Shown: positions 16,838 to 24,736 of the stretch, piece after piece
Position numbering within the stretch: the first letter of the stretch is position 1
Layout: each line of letters begins with the position of its first letter
Origin: Elusimicrobia bacterium RIFOXYB2_FULL_49_7
GTDB taxonomy: Bacteria; Fibrobacterota; OXYB2-FULL-49-7
DNA: 24,745 nucleotides
Reading direction: 5' to 3'
NCBI GenBank assembly: GCA_001800515.1
Contig: MGVN01000058.1
Span: forward strand, 32,493-57,237
The notes under the pieces: generated by a model
The model's database searches: none
Told to the model about the DNA's origin: nothing
What the model saw: only the letters and a program-made list of their open reading frames with translations
Position numbers and translations under genes: made by a program

Positions 16838-19800
16838 TTAATCCCTTATCGAATCCATCCGTCTCTTTTTCCACAAATAATAGATGGCCGGATAAACGAG
16901 GAGTTCCATAAGCACAGAGGTGATCACGCCGCCCACCATGGGGGCGGCGATTCGCTTCATGACATCCGCGCCCGCACCGTGACTCCACAAAATAGGGACC
17001 AGACCGGCGACAATCACCGAAGCGGTCATAATCTTGGGACGAACCCGTTTTACCGCGCCATGGTCAATGGCCTGCCGCAAATCCGAAAGCGTCTTCATGC
17101 CTCCCTTGTCCTCCGCCTCTTTAAAAGCCTGCTCCAGATAGAGAAGCATGATCACGCCGGTCTCGGCGTCCAACCCGGCCAAGGCAATCATGCCGACCCA
17201 GACGGCCAGACTCATGTTATAGCCCAATATATAGAGAAACCAGATCGCACCGACCAGAGAAAACGGAACCGCCAGAAAGACGATGGCGGTTTTGACCAAC
17301 GATTGCGTACTGAGAAAAATGATCAGGAAAATAATCAGGAGGGTCAATGGAATAACGACCATCAGCCGCTTCTGCATGCGCTGCATATATTCGAATTCGC
17401 CGCTCCAAATCAGCGTATAGCCTGTTGGCAATACCACGGACCGGGTAATGGCCGCCTGCGCTCCTTTGATATAGGTGCCGATATCGATGTGACGGATATC
17501 GACAAAGACCCAGGCATTGGGCCGTGTATTCTCGCTTCGAATGACCATGGGTCCCTTGGAGGTTGCCATATCCGCCACCTGGCCCAGCGGCACCAGCCGA
17601 CCGTCCGGCGCGGAAATGAGGACCGATTTGAGCGCATCCATATTGTCGCGCAGTTCCCGACTGTAACGGAGATTGACGGAATAGCGTTCAAGTCCTTCCA
17701 CGGTCGTGGTGATGGTCATTCCGCCGAGTGCGGTCTCTATGGCGGACTGGACATCATTTTGAGTCAACCCGAGCCGAGCCGCTTCCCGCCGACGGATTCG
17801 GATGTCAAGATAATTGCCGCCCACGGTCCGCTCTGCAAACACAGAGGCGGTCCCGGGCACGTCTCGGAGTACCTGTTCGATCTCCTTGCCGAGCCGTTCC
17901 AACGTATCCAGGTCCGGGCCCGATATCTTGATACCCACCGGGGTTTTGATGCCCGTGGAGAGCATGTCGATACGGGTCTTGATGGGCATGGTCCAGGCAT
18001 TGGTCAGGCCCGGAAAACGAATGGCCTTATCCAGCTCCTCCACCAGTTTTTCCCGGGTCATGCCCGGCCGCCATTCCGATTCCGGTTTGAGCTGAATCGT
18101 GGTCTCCAGCATGTCCAATCCGGCCGGATCCGTAGCGGTTTCAGCCCGGCCGGCTTTGCCGAAAACGCTTTTGACCTCCGGAAATGTCCGGATGATTTTA
18201 TCGGTCTGCTGAAGGATTTCCTTGGCCTTGGTAATGGAAATACCCGGCAGCGTGGTGGGCATATACAGCAAATCCCCCTCGTAAAGAGGCGGCATGAATT
18301 CGGACCCCAGTCGCTTAAACGGCAGGACCGTGGCCAACACGATGATGACCGCTGCCGTGAGGATCAGACGCGGCCGACGCAAGACCCATTCCACAATGGG
18401 ATGGTAAAACCGGATGAGAAAACGGTTCACCGGATTGCGATGCTCGGGCAGGATCTTTCCCCGAACAAAGAACCCCATTAAAATAGGAACAATGGTAATC
18501 GCTAAAATGGCCGATGCGGCCATGGAATAGGTTTTCGTAAAAGCCAATGGCCGGAAAAGACGGCCTTCTTGCGCCTCCAGCGTAAAAACCGGAATAAAGG
18601 AGACCGTGATGACTAAAAGAGACCAGAAAAGCGTTGGCCCCACCTCTTGGGCGGCCTCCATAATAATCTGCCAGTGATTGCGGCGTTCTCCGGGTGGTTT
18701 TTCGTTTTCGCGCTCGATATGTTTATGCGCGTTTTCGATCATGATGATAGCGGCATCCACCATGGCACCGATGGCAATGGCAATGCCGCCGAGGGACATG
18801 ATGTTGGCTGAGAGACCTTGCATGCGCATGACGATGAATGACATGAGGATGGCAGTGGGCAGTGTAAAAACCGCCACCAACGCACTCCGGGCATGCAGCA
18901 GAAAAATGATGCAAATCAGGGCCACAATCAGAATTTCTTCGATCAGTTTGTTGCGGAGATGGGAGATGGCCCGTAAAATAAGATCCGACCGATCATACAC
19001 GGGAATTATTTCCACATCCGGCGGCAGCCCCTGCTTGGCCAGGGCCAGCCGTTTCTTCACCCCCTCAATGACCTTCAGGGCGTTTTCGCCGGAACGGATG
19101 ATGACCACCCCGCCCGCCACTTCACCCTCCCCGTTGAGTTCGGCGACACCGCGTCGCATCTCAGGGCCGACAGCCACATCCGCAATATCCCCTATAAAAA
19201 CAGGTGGCCGGTCTCCCCTGCCGGTCATGACCGGGATATCCTTGATATCCTGAAGGGAACGGAGATAGCCGAGCCCCCGAATCATGAATTCCGCTTCCGC
19301 GATTTCAATAACTTCACCGCCCACATCCGAATTGCTGTTTTTAATCGCCATGTCGACCATGGAAAGCGGGATTTGATACGCCTGCAACTTCAAGGGATCA
19401 ATCGTCACCTGATACTGTTTGACGTATCCGCCCACACTGGCGACCTCACTGACCCCTTCCACGCCGGACAGCTCATATTTGAGAAACCAATCCTGATAGG
19501 AGCGCAATTCGGCCAAAGAACGGGTTTTTGAGGTCAGGGCATATTCATACACCCACCCTACCCCCGTGGCATCGGGTCCCAAGGTGGGAATCACGCCGGG
19601 GGGCAATCGTTTTTGCGCGGTATTCAGATATTCCAGGACACGGCTTCTGGCCCAGTAGAGATCGGTTCCATCCTCGAAAATGATGTACACCAGCGAATAG
19701 CCGAAAAACGAATAACCTCGAACGACTTTGGAACCGGGCACTGAGACCAATGACGTGGTCAGCGGATAGGTGACCTGATCCTCGACGATACGGGGTGACT

Positions 19801-19966
19801 GACCCTTGAATTCGGTATAGACAATCACCTGGACATCGCTTAAATCCGGGATGGCGTCAATCGGCGTGGTCAGCAATGCCCGGGTGCCGGCGGCAATGGC
19901 AATGACCGTCAGGAAAATAACGACCACCTTGTTACGAATCGATCCTTCGATGATCTTTTTCAGCAT
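16838..19966 (-). CDS. cusA: CusA-type copper/silver efflux RND pump
   Basis: Inner-membrane HME-RND pump for monovalent copper and silver. It has 1042 residues from the ATG at 19966. The transmembrane-4 motif AIAIGAMVDAAIIMIENAH (about 395-413) is the CusA-class signature. The substrate-binding methionines of E. coli CusA (M573, M623, M672) have clear counterparts at M569 (LLYMPTTLPG), M619 (LDMLETTIQLKPESEWRPGM) and M668 (RIDMLSTGIKTPVGIK), each four residues lower. Twelve membrane spans and two periplasmic loops are as expected. ATG 19966 is preceded by AAGGA, which overlaps the cusB stop codon, leaving 8 bases between the genes. An upstream in-frame start at 20014 would add 16 non-family residues inside cusB. 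By eye this gene looks GC-richer than its neighbours. Confidence 0.95.
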   Translation of the reverse strand: MLKKIIEGSIRNKVVVIFLTVIAIAAGTRALLTTPIDAIPDLSDVQVIVYTEFKGQSPRIVEDQVTYPLTTSLVSVPGSKVVRGYSFFGYSLVYIIFEDGTDLYWARSRVLEYLNTAQKRLPPGVIPTLGPDATGVGWVYEYALTSKTRSLAELRSYQDWFLKYELSGVEGVSEVASVGGYVKQYQVTIDPLKLQAYQIPLSMVDMAIKNSNSDVGGEVIEIAEAEFMIRGLGYLRSLQDIKDIPVMTGRGDRPPVFIGDIADVAVGPEMRRGVAELNGEGEVAGGVVIIRSGENALKVIEGVKKRLALAKQGLPPDVEIIPVYDRSDLILRAISHLRNKLIEEILIVALICIIFLLHARSALVAVFTLPTAILMSFIVMRMQGLSANIMSLGGIAIAIGAMVDAAIIMIENAHKHIERENEKPPGERRNHWQIIMEAAQEVGPTLFWSLLVITVSFIPVFTLEAQEGRLFRPLAFTKTYSMAASAILAITIVPILMGFFVRGKILPEHRNPVNRFLIRFYHPIVEWVLRRPRLILTAAVIIVLATVLPFKRLGSEFMPPLYEGDLLYMPTTLPGISITKAKEILQQTDKIIRTFPEVKSVFGKAGRAETATDPAGLDMLETTIQLKPESEWRPGMTREKLVEELDKAIRFPGLTNAWTMPIKTRIDMLSTGIKTPVGIKISGPDLDTLERLGKEIEQVLRDVPGTASVFAERTVGGNYLDIRIRRREAARLGLTQNDVQSAIETALGGMTITTTVEGLERYSVNLRYSRELRDNMDALKSVLISAPDGRLVPLGQVADMATSKGPMVIRSENTRPNAWVFVDIRHIDIGTYIKGAQAAITRSVVLPTGYTLIWSGEFEYMQRMQKRLMVVIPLTLLIIFLIIFLSTQSLVKTAIVFLAVPFSLVGAIWFLYILGYNMSLAVWVGMIALAGLDAETGVIMLLYLEQAFKEAEDKGGMKTLSDLRQAIDHGAVKRVRPKIMTASVIVAGLVPILWSHGAGADVMKRIAAPMVGGVITSVLMELLVYPAIYYLWKKRRMDSIRD

Positions 19967-19974
19967 GGCGGTCC

Positions 19975-21348
19975 TTATTTTTTTCGCACCAGGTCCATGC
20001 CGCAGAGGGGGCATGAGCCGGGTTTGTCCCGGATCACCTCAGGATGCATGGGGCAGGTGTAGCTTTCCTTTGACGGCGCGGTACGGTGACTGTCCGCCAT
20101 GGCCGGCGGGGCCAATTTCATGATGGCCGCCTTGAGATTGCTTTCCGAATCAATGAGAAATTGCGACGAGACCACAATATCATCGCCGGCCTTGACGCCG
20201 GTCAGAACCTCGGTCAATCCTTCGGCAGAAAGACCTATCGTCACATCCCGGGGTTCGAAATAACCGTTGCCTCGGGACAAAATAATGAGGGTTCGCAAAC
20301 CCGAATGAATGACCGCTTCATCCGGCACGACCACCATTTCAGGCCGCTGAGAAATAAAGAGGGAAGCCGTGGCCACCATGCCGGGCTTGACGGCCAAATC
20401 CGGGGTATTGAGAAGTTCGATTCGGACCGTAAACGTACGGGACACAGCGTTCAATTCCGGCGCCACATAGGTAATCTCCCCAAAAAACGGCTTGCCCGGT
20501 AAAAAGCTGATATCCAGTGCGGCCTTTTGATGGAGCACCACAAAGGGGGCGTCCTGCTGATACACATCGCACAAGGCCCAAATTCTCGAATAATCAACTA
20601 TTTTGTAAAGCATCATCCCCATTTCAATGGCCTGGCCCTCCACGACCATTTTTTCCGCCACCAGACCGTCGGCCGGCGACAGGATGGACAGAACGCGCTT
20701 CGGGGTGCGGCTCTTTTCAAGAAGAAGCAGTTCGCTTTCCGGAAAATTCAGATTCAGCAAGCGTTGCCGTCCGCTTTTGGCAATGGGGTCCGCAGAATCC
20801 GGCCCCTTCATTCTGCTCAAGGCACTGATGTATTCATTCTGCGCGCTGACCAGATCCGGGCTGAACACATCGAAAAGGGGCTGCCCTTTTTTAACCGTTT
20901 GCCCCGTATAATTGATATGCAGTTTTTCAATGTAACCGTTCACACGGGAGGTGACCGAATAAACCCGCCGTTCGTCGGGAACGATATTCGCAGTCACCCG
21001 CACGGTTTTCATCAGTTTTCGGCGTTCCGCTTTTTGGGTTTTTACCCCCATTTTCTGCACCATGTCGGGGTTGATATGAACCCCTGTACCGGACGAGTCT
21101 GATGCAACGGTGGGGGACGCTTCCTGATTATCCACCCGGACCAAATCCATACCGCAAATAGGACACTTGCCCGGACTGGACGACAGATAATTCGGATGCA
21201 TGGGGCAATGATAGACGATCTTTTTTTCCTCTGCCGTCTGGTGGTCTTTATGCCCGCAGGAAGAAAATAGGGGGATAACCGTTGTTGCGACACAGCATAA
21301 AAGGACAACAACCGGAATTCGACGGATAACACGAACTGTTTTTCTCAT
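19975..21348 (-). CDS. cusB: CusB-type adaptor with heavy-metal-binding domains at both ends
   Basis: Periplasmic membrane-fusion adaptor of the Cus pump, 457 residues. The N-terminal signal ends in LFSSC (C31), a probable lipidation site of the FSSC type. Next comes a heavy-metal-binding domain: YHCPMHP at about 46-52 and CPICGMDL at 62-69. The adaptor core follows, with lipoyl and hairpin regions such as [29 protein letters not shown] (about 140-170; only part of that stretch is diagnostic). A second copy of the metal-binding module closes the protein: [12 protein letters not shown] from about 430 and CPLCGMDLV at 446-454. In the family these modules pass Cu(I)/Ag(I) to the pump; having two, one at each terminus, is less usual. 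The ATG overlaps the stop of the upstream OMF gene (ATGA), and cusA follows after 8 bases. Confidence 0.93.
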   Translation of the reverse strand: MRKTVRVIRRIPVVVLLCCVATTVIPLFSSCGHKDHQTAEEKKIVYHCPMHPNYLSSSPGKCPICGMDLVRVDNQEASPTVASDSSGTGVHINPDMVQKMGVKTQKAERRKLMKTVRVTANIVPDERRVYSVTSRVNGYIEKLHINYTGQTVKKGQPLFDVFSPDLVSAQNEYISALSRMKGPDSADPIAKSGRQRLLNLNFPESELLLLEKSRTPKRVLSILSPADGLVAEKMVVEGQAIEMGMMLYKIVDYSRIWALCDVYQQDAPFVVLHQKAALDISFLPGKPFFGEITYVAPELNAVSRTFTVRIELLNTPDLAVKPGMVATASLFISQRPEMVVVPDEAVIHSGLRTLIILSRGNGYFEPRDVTIGLSAEGLTEVLTGVKAGDDIVVSSQFLIDSESNLKAAIMKLAPPAMADSHRTAPSKESYTCPMHPEVIRDKPGSCPLCGMDLVRKK

Positions 21349-22646
21349 TGCGGACGCTCTTTCTCTTTCGGGAATGCCATGGATAGGCTCTGGATAGGAT
21401 CCGTTCCCACCGCCTGTTCCAACCGGGACAGAGCCTGGAAGCGCTCCATGACCGCCATTTCCTGATCGATCTTGGCCATGAAATACATTTTCTGATCGTC
21501 AATGACCATCAGAAACGTGGATGTCCCGCTCTTATAAGCGGACAGAGCCGCATCCAAGGCTTGTTTGGCAAGAGGGATGCTCTTTTCGGTGAGCACGGAA
21601 ATGCGTGACTGCGCACCGTTAAATCGGGCTTGTGCATCCCGGATTTGCGCAAAAACCATATTCCGCATATTGGCCAAAGCAGCTCTGGCTTCGAGTGAAG
21701 AAAGCCGCTTCTCCTCGCTTCCCGAGGAAAATCTCCCATAGGACCAAAAGGCGATGGGGACATTGATACCGAGCATAAGAGACCAATAATCCTCCGGACT
21801 TTGCTGCCTATCCTTGTACATCCCTCGGATCATGAAATCAGGCAGGAATTCCTTTTGGGCAACCGCTCGCACAGCGTCCCGCATATCGATATTGGAACGC
21901 ATGGCCCAGAGTTCAGGTCGGTTTCGGACCGCAAGGGTACAAAGCGTGACATAATCAAAATGGAGAATGGCAGGGGAAAGGGAGCCCAGGCGCGGAATGG
22001 ACGAATCCTGTGTTCTGCCCGCCCCGGCGTTAATCATGGCTTCGACGGAACTCTCCTGTTGTGCCAAGAGAAGACTGTCCGTTTGCAATGCCGCAATTTC
22101 AGATTCGGCTCGCAATACATCCGCGGCCATGTCCTGGCCGCTTCCGTAGCGGGCACGCGCCACATCGGCGTGGAAACGCATCAGCGCCAGATTTTCAATA
22201 TTCAGGTCCTGTTTGCGTCGAAGAAAATACAACTCAGCAAAATCCGATTGGATGCCGGTCAGCACCAAGAGCTTCCGCATCTTGTGCTCGGCGTCGGACA
22301 TGGCCGCCTTGGCCCCCTCTGCGTCACCCAGGGCGGTCAACTTCCCGGGAAAAGGGATCATTTGCTGAAAGGAATAGTCTATTTCCATCTGGTCTTTCAG
22401 CGGATTGGGAAAGGCACTGAGGGGTGATTGAAAGAACTCCACAGCGAATTGAGGCGGATCGTAGGTCCGGACCGCGCGGGCAGCCTGGTGTGCGGCCCGG
22501 GCTTTATAATCCGCGGCTTTGAGATCAGGATTATTGCTTGTCGCTTCTTCGATAAGTTGGGACAGCACTGTTTCATAAGTTTGAACAGGCTCTTTCGCGA
22601 AACCACTGATGCTCAGCAGAAAAATAATAAGGATAAAAAAACGCAC
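21345..22646 (-). CDS. cusC: CusC-type outer-membrane efflux factor (TolC family)
   Basis: Outer-membrane channel of the Cus tripartite system, 433 residues. The signal peptide [17 protein letters not shown] probably cleaves before KEPVQ. Two OEP repeats follow; typical stretches include [40 protein letters not shown] and [20 protein letters not shown]. It belongs to the shorter OMF group found with HME-RND pumps. It does not show the Cys lipidation site of E. coli CusC. The start is GTG at 22646, with GGGAGG about 5 bases upstream. It is the first gene of cusCBA, and its stop overlaps the cusB start by 4 bases. Confidence 0.88.
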   Translation of the reverse strand: MRFFILIIFLLSISGFAKEPVQTYETVLSQLIEEATSNNPDLKAADYKARAAHQAARAVRTYDPPQFAVEFFQSPLSAFPNPLKDQMEIDYSFQQMIPFPGKLTALGDAEGAKAAMSDAEHKMRKLLVLTGIQSDFAELYFLRRKQDLNIENLALMRFHADVARARYGSGQDMAADVLRAESEIAALQTDSLLLAQQESSVEAMINAGAGRTQDSSIPRLGSLSPAILHFDYVTLCTLAVRNRPELWAMRSNIDMRDAVRAVAQKEFLPDFMIRGMYKDRQQSPEDYWSLMLGINVPIAFWSYGRFSSGSEEKRLSSLEARAALANMRNMVFAQIRDAQARFNGAQSRISVLTEKSIPLAKQALDAALSAYKSGTSTFLMVIDDQKMYFMAKIDQEMAVMERFQALSRLEQAVGTDPIQSLSMAFPKEKERPQ

Positions 22647-22679
22647 CCTGCCCTCCCAGCCTAATTCCTACTTATTCGA

Positions 22680-22694
22680 TAATATACAATATTA
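22680..22694. promoter_or_regulatory. A/T palindrome upstream of cusC, possible operator
   Basis: TAATAT-ACA-ATATTA is a perfect 6+6 inverted repeat about 34 bases before the cusC start, in the 164-base divergent gap shared with the ferredoxin gene. It could be an operator or part of an A/T-rich promoter. A/T-rich palindromes arise easily by chance, so support is positional only. No CueR-type or CusR-type box is recognisable. Confidence 0.2.
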
Positions 22695-22728
22695 ATAAAC
22701 CAATGCCCTGACTTTCATCTGCTTTATG

Positions 22729-22758
22729 TTGTTTTCCAAGACGAAAAAAGAGTAATTT
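22729..22758 (+). promoter_or_regulatory. Weak candidate promoter for the ferredoxin gene
   Basis: TTGTTT (22729-22734), 18 bases and TAATTT (22753-22758) precede the ferredoxin start by about 50 bases. Both boxes match only part of the sigma70 consensus, and the region is A/T-rich. Confidence 0.22.
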
Positions 22759-22810
22759 TTCACCAAAGAAAACAGGTCGTTCGTTTTAACAATTAAAAAG
22801 GAGTGTTTTT

Positions 22811-22981
22811 ATGGCTCATTACATCACCGAAGATTGCGCCTCCTGCGGCGCTTGCGAACCCGAATGCCCGGAAAGTGCCATCAGCGAAGGCAATCCGATC
22901 TACAAGATCGATGCCGCCAAATGCACGGACTGCGGTTCCTGCGTAGACGTCTGCCCGTCTGAAGCGATTAAGAAAAGATAA
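22811..22981 (+). CDS. 2[4Fe-4S] clostridial-type ferredoxin
   Basis: Small soluble electron carrier, 56 residues, the normal size for this class. Two CxxCxxCxxxCP motifs are complete: C9, C12, C15, C19-P and C38, C41, C44, C48-P, giving two low-potential [4Fe-4S] clusters. There is no membrane segment or signal. AAGGAG lies 7 bases before the ATG, the clearest Shine-Dalgarno in the window. The gene stands alone on the plus strand between cusC and hisS and ends in a likely terminator hairpin. It could accept electrons from KorAB or other ferredoxin-dependent enzymes; that partnership is inferred only from the lack of a ferredoxin domain in KorAB. Confidence 0.95.
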   Translation: MAHYITEDCASCGACEPECPESAISEGNPIYKIDAAKCTDCGSCVDVCPSEAIKKR

Positions 22982-23001
22982 TCAGCGTCTTTATATGGAT
23001 G

Positions 23002-23042
23002 GGGTATGTCGAGGTGGTTTCAAACCCATTCCCGATATACCC
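23002..23042. terminator. Hairpin between convergent ferredoxin and hisS genes
   Basis: GGGTATGTCG... (from 23002) pairs imperfectly with ...CGATATACCC (to 23042) around a GGTTTCAAACC-like tip, giving a long stem with a few mismatches. On the plus strand a T/C-rich stretch (TCTCTATTTTC) follows, consistent with a terminator for the ferredoxin gene. On the minus strand no T-run follows, so it is less convincing for hisS. Confidence 0.45.
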
Positions 23043-23051
23043 TCTCTATTT

Positions 23052-24332
23052 TCATTTCCCGGATATCGTCTCCACCACCCGATTTTTTAACACCGTCATT
23101 TCTACGCCTTTTTCCATATTCTTGATTTTAACCTCTCCCTGCTCCCATTCGATGCCCCCAACAAATAGAGCCCATTGTGCGTTTTTGGCAGCATCGAGTT
23201 GCTTGTTGATATTCTGAGCCTTTAGGGCAAACTCGGTGGATACCCCCGCTTTTCTAAGAAGTGCAGCCAGTGTCACCGCCGGCTCAAGACTTTCACGATT
23301 GAAATTAACGACATACGCCGTGATATTCTTCCGGTAGGCCGGCAACAATCCTTTTTCCCGGAGCAGTTCGGCCAATACCACATCTCCCATGCCAAACCCC
23401 ACAGCCGGGGTCTTCTCCCCGCCGAAGAGCTCCACCAAATTATCATACCGACCGCCGCCCGCAATGGCACGCAAGGTGCGGCCCGCATCAAAAACCTCCC
23501 AGACCACGCCCGTATAATACGCCAGCCCCCGAATGACCGACACATCAAAGCGAACACAATCCGATAATCCGTACCAATCCACCAGCTTAAACAACTGATC
23601 CATTTCCTGAAGGGTAGCCTCTTTTGCCTTACCTGCAAAACGGGCTTTTATCTCATCAAAGGATTGACAGGTAAAAATGGAATCCATATAAGCCTGTTCG
23701 GCTGCCGAAATTCCCGCTTCCGCATACATCTTGGCCAGTTCGTCCGGAGAGACCTTGTCACGCTTATCCAGTACGCCATAGGCCTTATTCCGTTTTTCTT
23801 CGGAAAAGCCGCCGCTCTCCAGGAGGTCGGCCATAAGCCGGCGGGAATTGACCCGAATCTGAAAATCCTGATGGGACAAACCGAAGGCCCGGAGCATCGC
23901 GGAAACAGCGGCCATGAGTTCCGCGTCCGCAGTCACGGAAGGTTCGCCCAAGATATCGAGGTTGAATTGGAAAAACTCACGCAATCGGCCGCGCTGCGTC
24001 CGCTCATAGCGGAAAAGACGGGGAAGGGAAAACCATTTGACCGGTTTTTTCAGCGACGGTCCTTTTTGCACCATGAAACGGGCCAGGGTAGGGGTGATTT
24101 CCGGACGAAGGGCCAGATCTCTCTGGGATTTATCCTTGAAATGGTAAAGTTGACGAACGATTTCGTCTCCTGATTTTCGGGTGAAGAGATCCAGGTGTTC
24201 AAAGATGGGCCCTTCATATTCTTCAAATCCGAACAATCGGGCCGTGTCGCGCCAGACCGAAAAGATATGGTTGGCGAGGTGCATCTCTTCAGGATAAAAA
24301 TCCCGGGTTCCTTTAGGGGCTTGTAATGACAT
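23052..24332 (-). CDS. hisS: Histidyl-tRNA synthetase
   Basis: Class II aminoacyl-tRNA synthetase that charges tRNA-His with histidine in the cytosol. It has 426 residues, the standard length. The N-terminus APKGTRDFYPEEM is diagnostic. Motif 2 is RYERTQRGRLREFFQF from about 108, the histidine-specific loop is RGLAYYTG at 268-275, then AGGGRYD at 291-297 and motif 3 GFGMGD at about 312. The C-terminal anticodon-binding domain ends in VETISGK. The sequence style (FTRKSGDEIV, ALRPEITPTLARF) recalls HisRS of PVC-type bacteria rather than the E. coli form, from memory only. ATG 24332 has AAGGTGA 8 bases upstream; a GTG at 24344 overlaps that Shine-Dalgarno and is rejected. Monocistronic as far as the window shows. 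Confidence 0.96.
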   Translation of the reverse strand: MSLQAPKGTRDFYPEEMHLANHIFSVWRDTARLFGFEEYEGPIFEHLDLFTRKSGDEIVRQLYHFKDKSQRDLALRPEITPTLARFMVQKGPSLKKPVKWFSLPRLFRYERTQRGRLREFFQFNLDILGEPSVTADAELMAAVSAMLRAFGLSHQDFQIRVNSRRLMADLLESGGFSEEKRNKAYGVLDKRDKVSPDELAKMYAEAGISAAEQAYMDSIFTCQSFDEIKARFAGKAKEATLQEMDQLFKLVDWYGLSDCVRFDVSVIRGLAYYTGVVWEVFDAGRTLRAIAGGGRYDNLVELFGGEKTPAVGFGMGDVVLAELLREKGLLPAYRKNITAYVVNFNRESLEPAVTLAALLRKAGVSTEFALKAQNINKQLDAAKNAQWALFVGGIEWEQGEVKIKNMEKGVEMTVLKNRVVETISGK

Positions 24333-24355
24333 ATGACGATTCACCTTTTTTAAGG

Positions 24356-24385
24356 AAAATAGATTTTCCCAGCTTATTTCATCAA
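24356..24385 (-). promoter_or_regulatory. Candidate hisS promoter
   Basis: On the minus strand, TTGATG (24385-24380), 18 bases and TATTTT (24361-24356) lie just upstream of the hisS Shine-Dalgarno and would give a leader of about 17 bases. Each box matches four of six consensus positions. It sits downstream, in the hisS direction, of the hairpin cluster that starts at 24399. Confidence 0.35.
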
Positions 24386-24398
24386 CGCGATATCAATC

Positions 24399-24423
24399 AA
24401 AACAGATTTTATCCCTCTGTTTT
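24399..24423. repeat. Inverted repeat 1 (8-bp stem)
   Basis: AAAACAGA (24399-24406) and TCTGTTTT (24416-24423) are exact complements around a 9-base loop. It is the first of four inverted repeats in a row. Confidence 0.75.
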
Positions 24424-24431
24424 AGCAGGTT

Positions 24432-24491
24432 AGAGTCTGTGTCGCCAACATCTACGGTTTTTACGTAGATGTCTGGCGACTTACAGACTCT
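24432..24491. repeat. Inverted repeat 2 (25-bp stem with one-sided bulges)
   Basis: Three exact blocks pair in order: AGAGTCTGT (24432-24440) with ACAGACTCT (24483-24491), GTCGCCA (24441-24447) with TGGCGAC (24474-24480), and ACATCTACG (24448-24456) with CGTAGATGT (24464-24472). The loop is 7 bases. All unpaired bases, C24473 and TT24481-24482, are on one arm. This is far too long to be chance and is too GC-balanced and T-tract-free for a classic terminator. It is either a structured RNA element or a mobile palindromic unit. Confidence 0.9.
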
Positions 24492-24495
24492 TATT

Positions 24496-24509
24496 CCGGC
24501 CTTGGCCGG
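24496..24509. repeat. Inverted repeat 3 (CCGGCC-TT-GGCCGG)
   Basis: A perfect 6-bp GC stem with a 2-base centre, starting five bases after the end of inverted repeat 2. Confidence 0.7.
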
Positions 24510-24512
24510 TTT

Positions 24513-24544
24513 AGTTGATAAATATACAGGTAATTTTATCAACT
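24513..24544. repeat. Inverted repeat 4 (10-bp stem)
   Basis: AGTTGATAAA (24513-24522) and TTTATCAACT (24535-24544) are exact complements with a 12-base loop, directly after inverted repeat 3. Confidence 0.75.
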
Positions 24545-24691
24545 TGGCTAACAAAAAACAAACCGTCCCAAATTTAATAAAGTCCAGCAAAGACCCATGC
24601 CCCTGGAAAAGTCCCCTGACTATTGTTTAATTTCTCCTATTCAATTTATATGACAACACATACTGAAAATTATTTTTACTCCCCCCACGCA

Positions 24692-24736
24692 GGCATGACT
24701 CCCTTTTCCCTGGACAGGGAAGAGAGCCATCATGCC
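24692..24736. repeat. Long hairpin near the right edge
   Basis: GGCATGA and then a CTCCCTTTTCCCTG arm (24692-24712) pair with CAGGGAAGAG and TCATGCC (24715-24736) around a tiny GA centre, with one small internal asymmetry. About 18 base pairs form. No T-run follows within the window on the plus strand, nor directly on the minus strand. It may be a terminator or leader structure of the next gene, which is not visible. Confidence 0.7.

Noticed and set aside
16979..18481. A 500-codon open frame on the plus strand
   Set aside because: It is antisense to cusA, its translation is low-complexity in style (many His, Arg, Gly, Gln) without any domain, and cusA is unmistakable on the other strand.
24432..24491. 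Integron attC site (long imperfect hairpin with extra bases on one arm)
   Set aside because: The one-sided bulges are suggestive, but the ends lack the RYYYAAC and GTTRRRY core boxes, and no integrase or cassette layout is present.
24393..24590. A 65-codon minus-strand frame upstream of hisS
   Set aside because: It begins with TTG without a Shine-Dalgarno, runs through the inverted repeats, and its translation shows no domain or consistent protein-like character.
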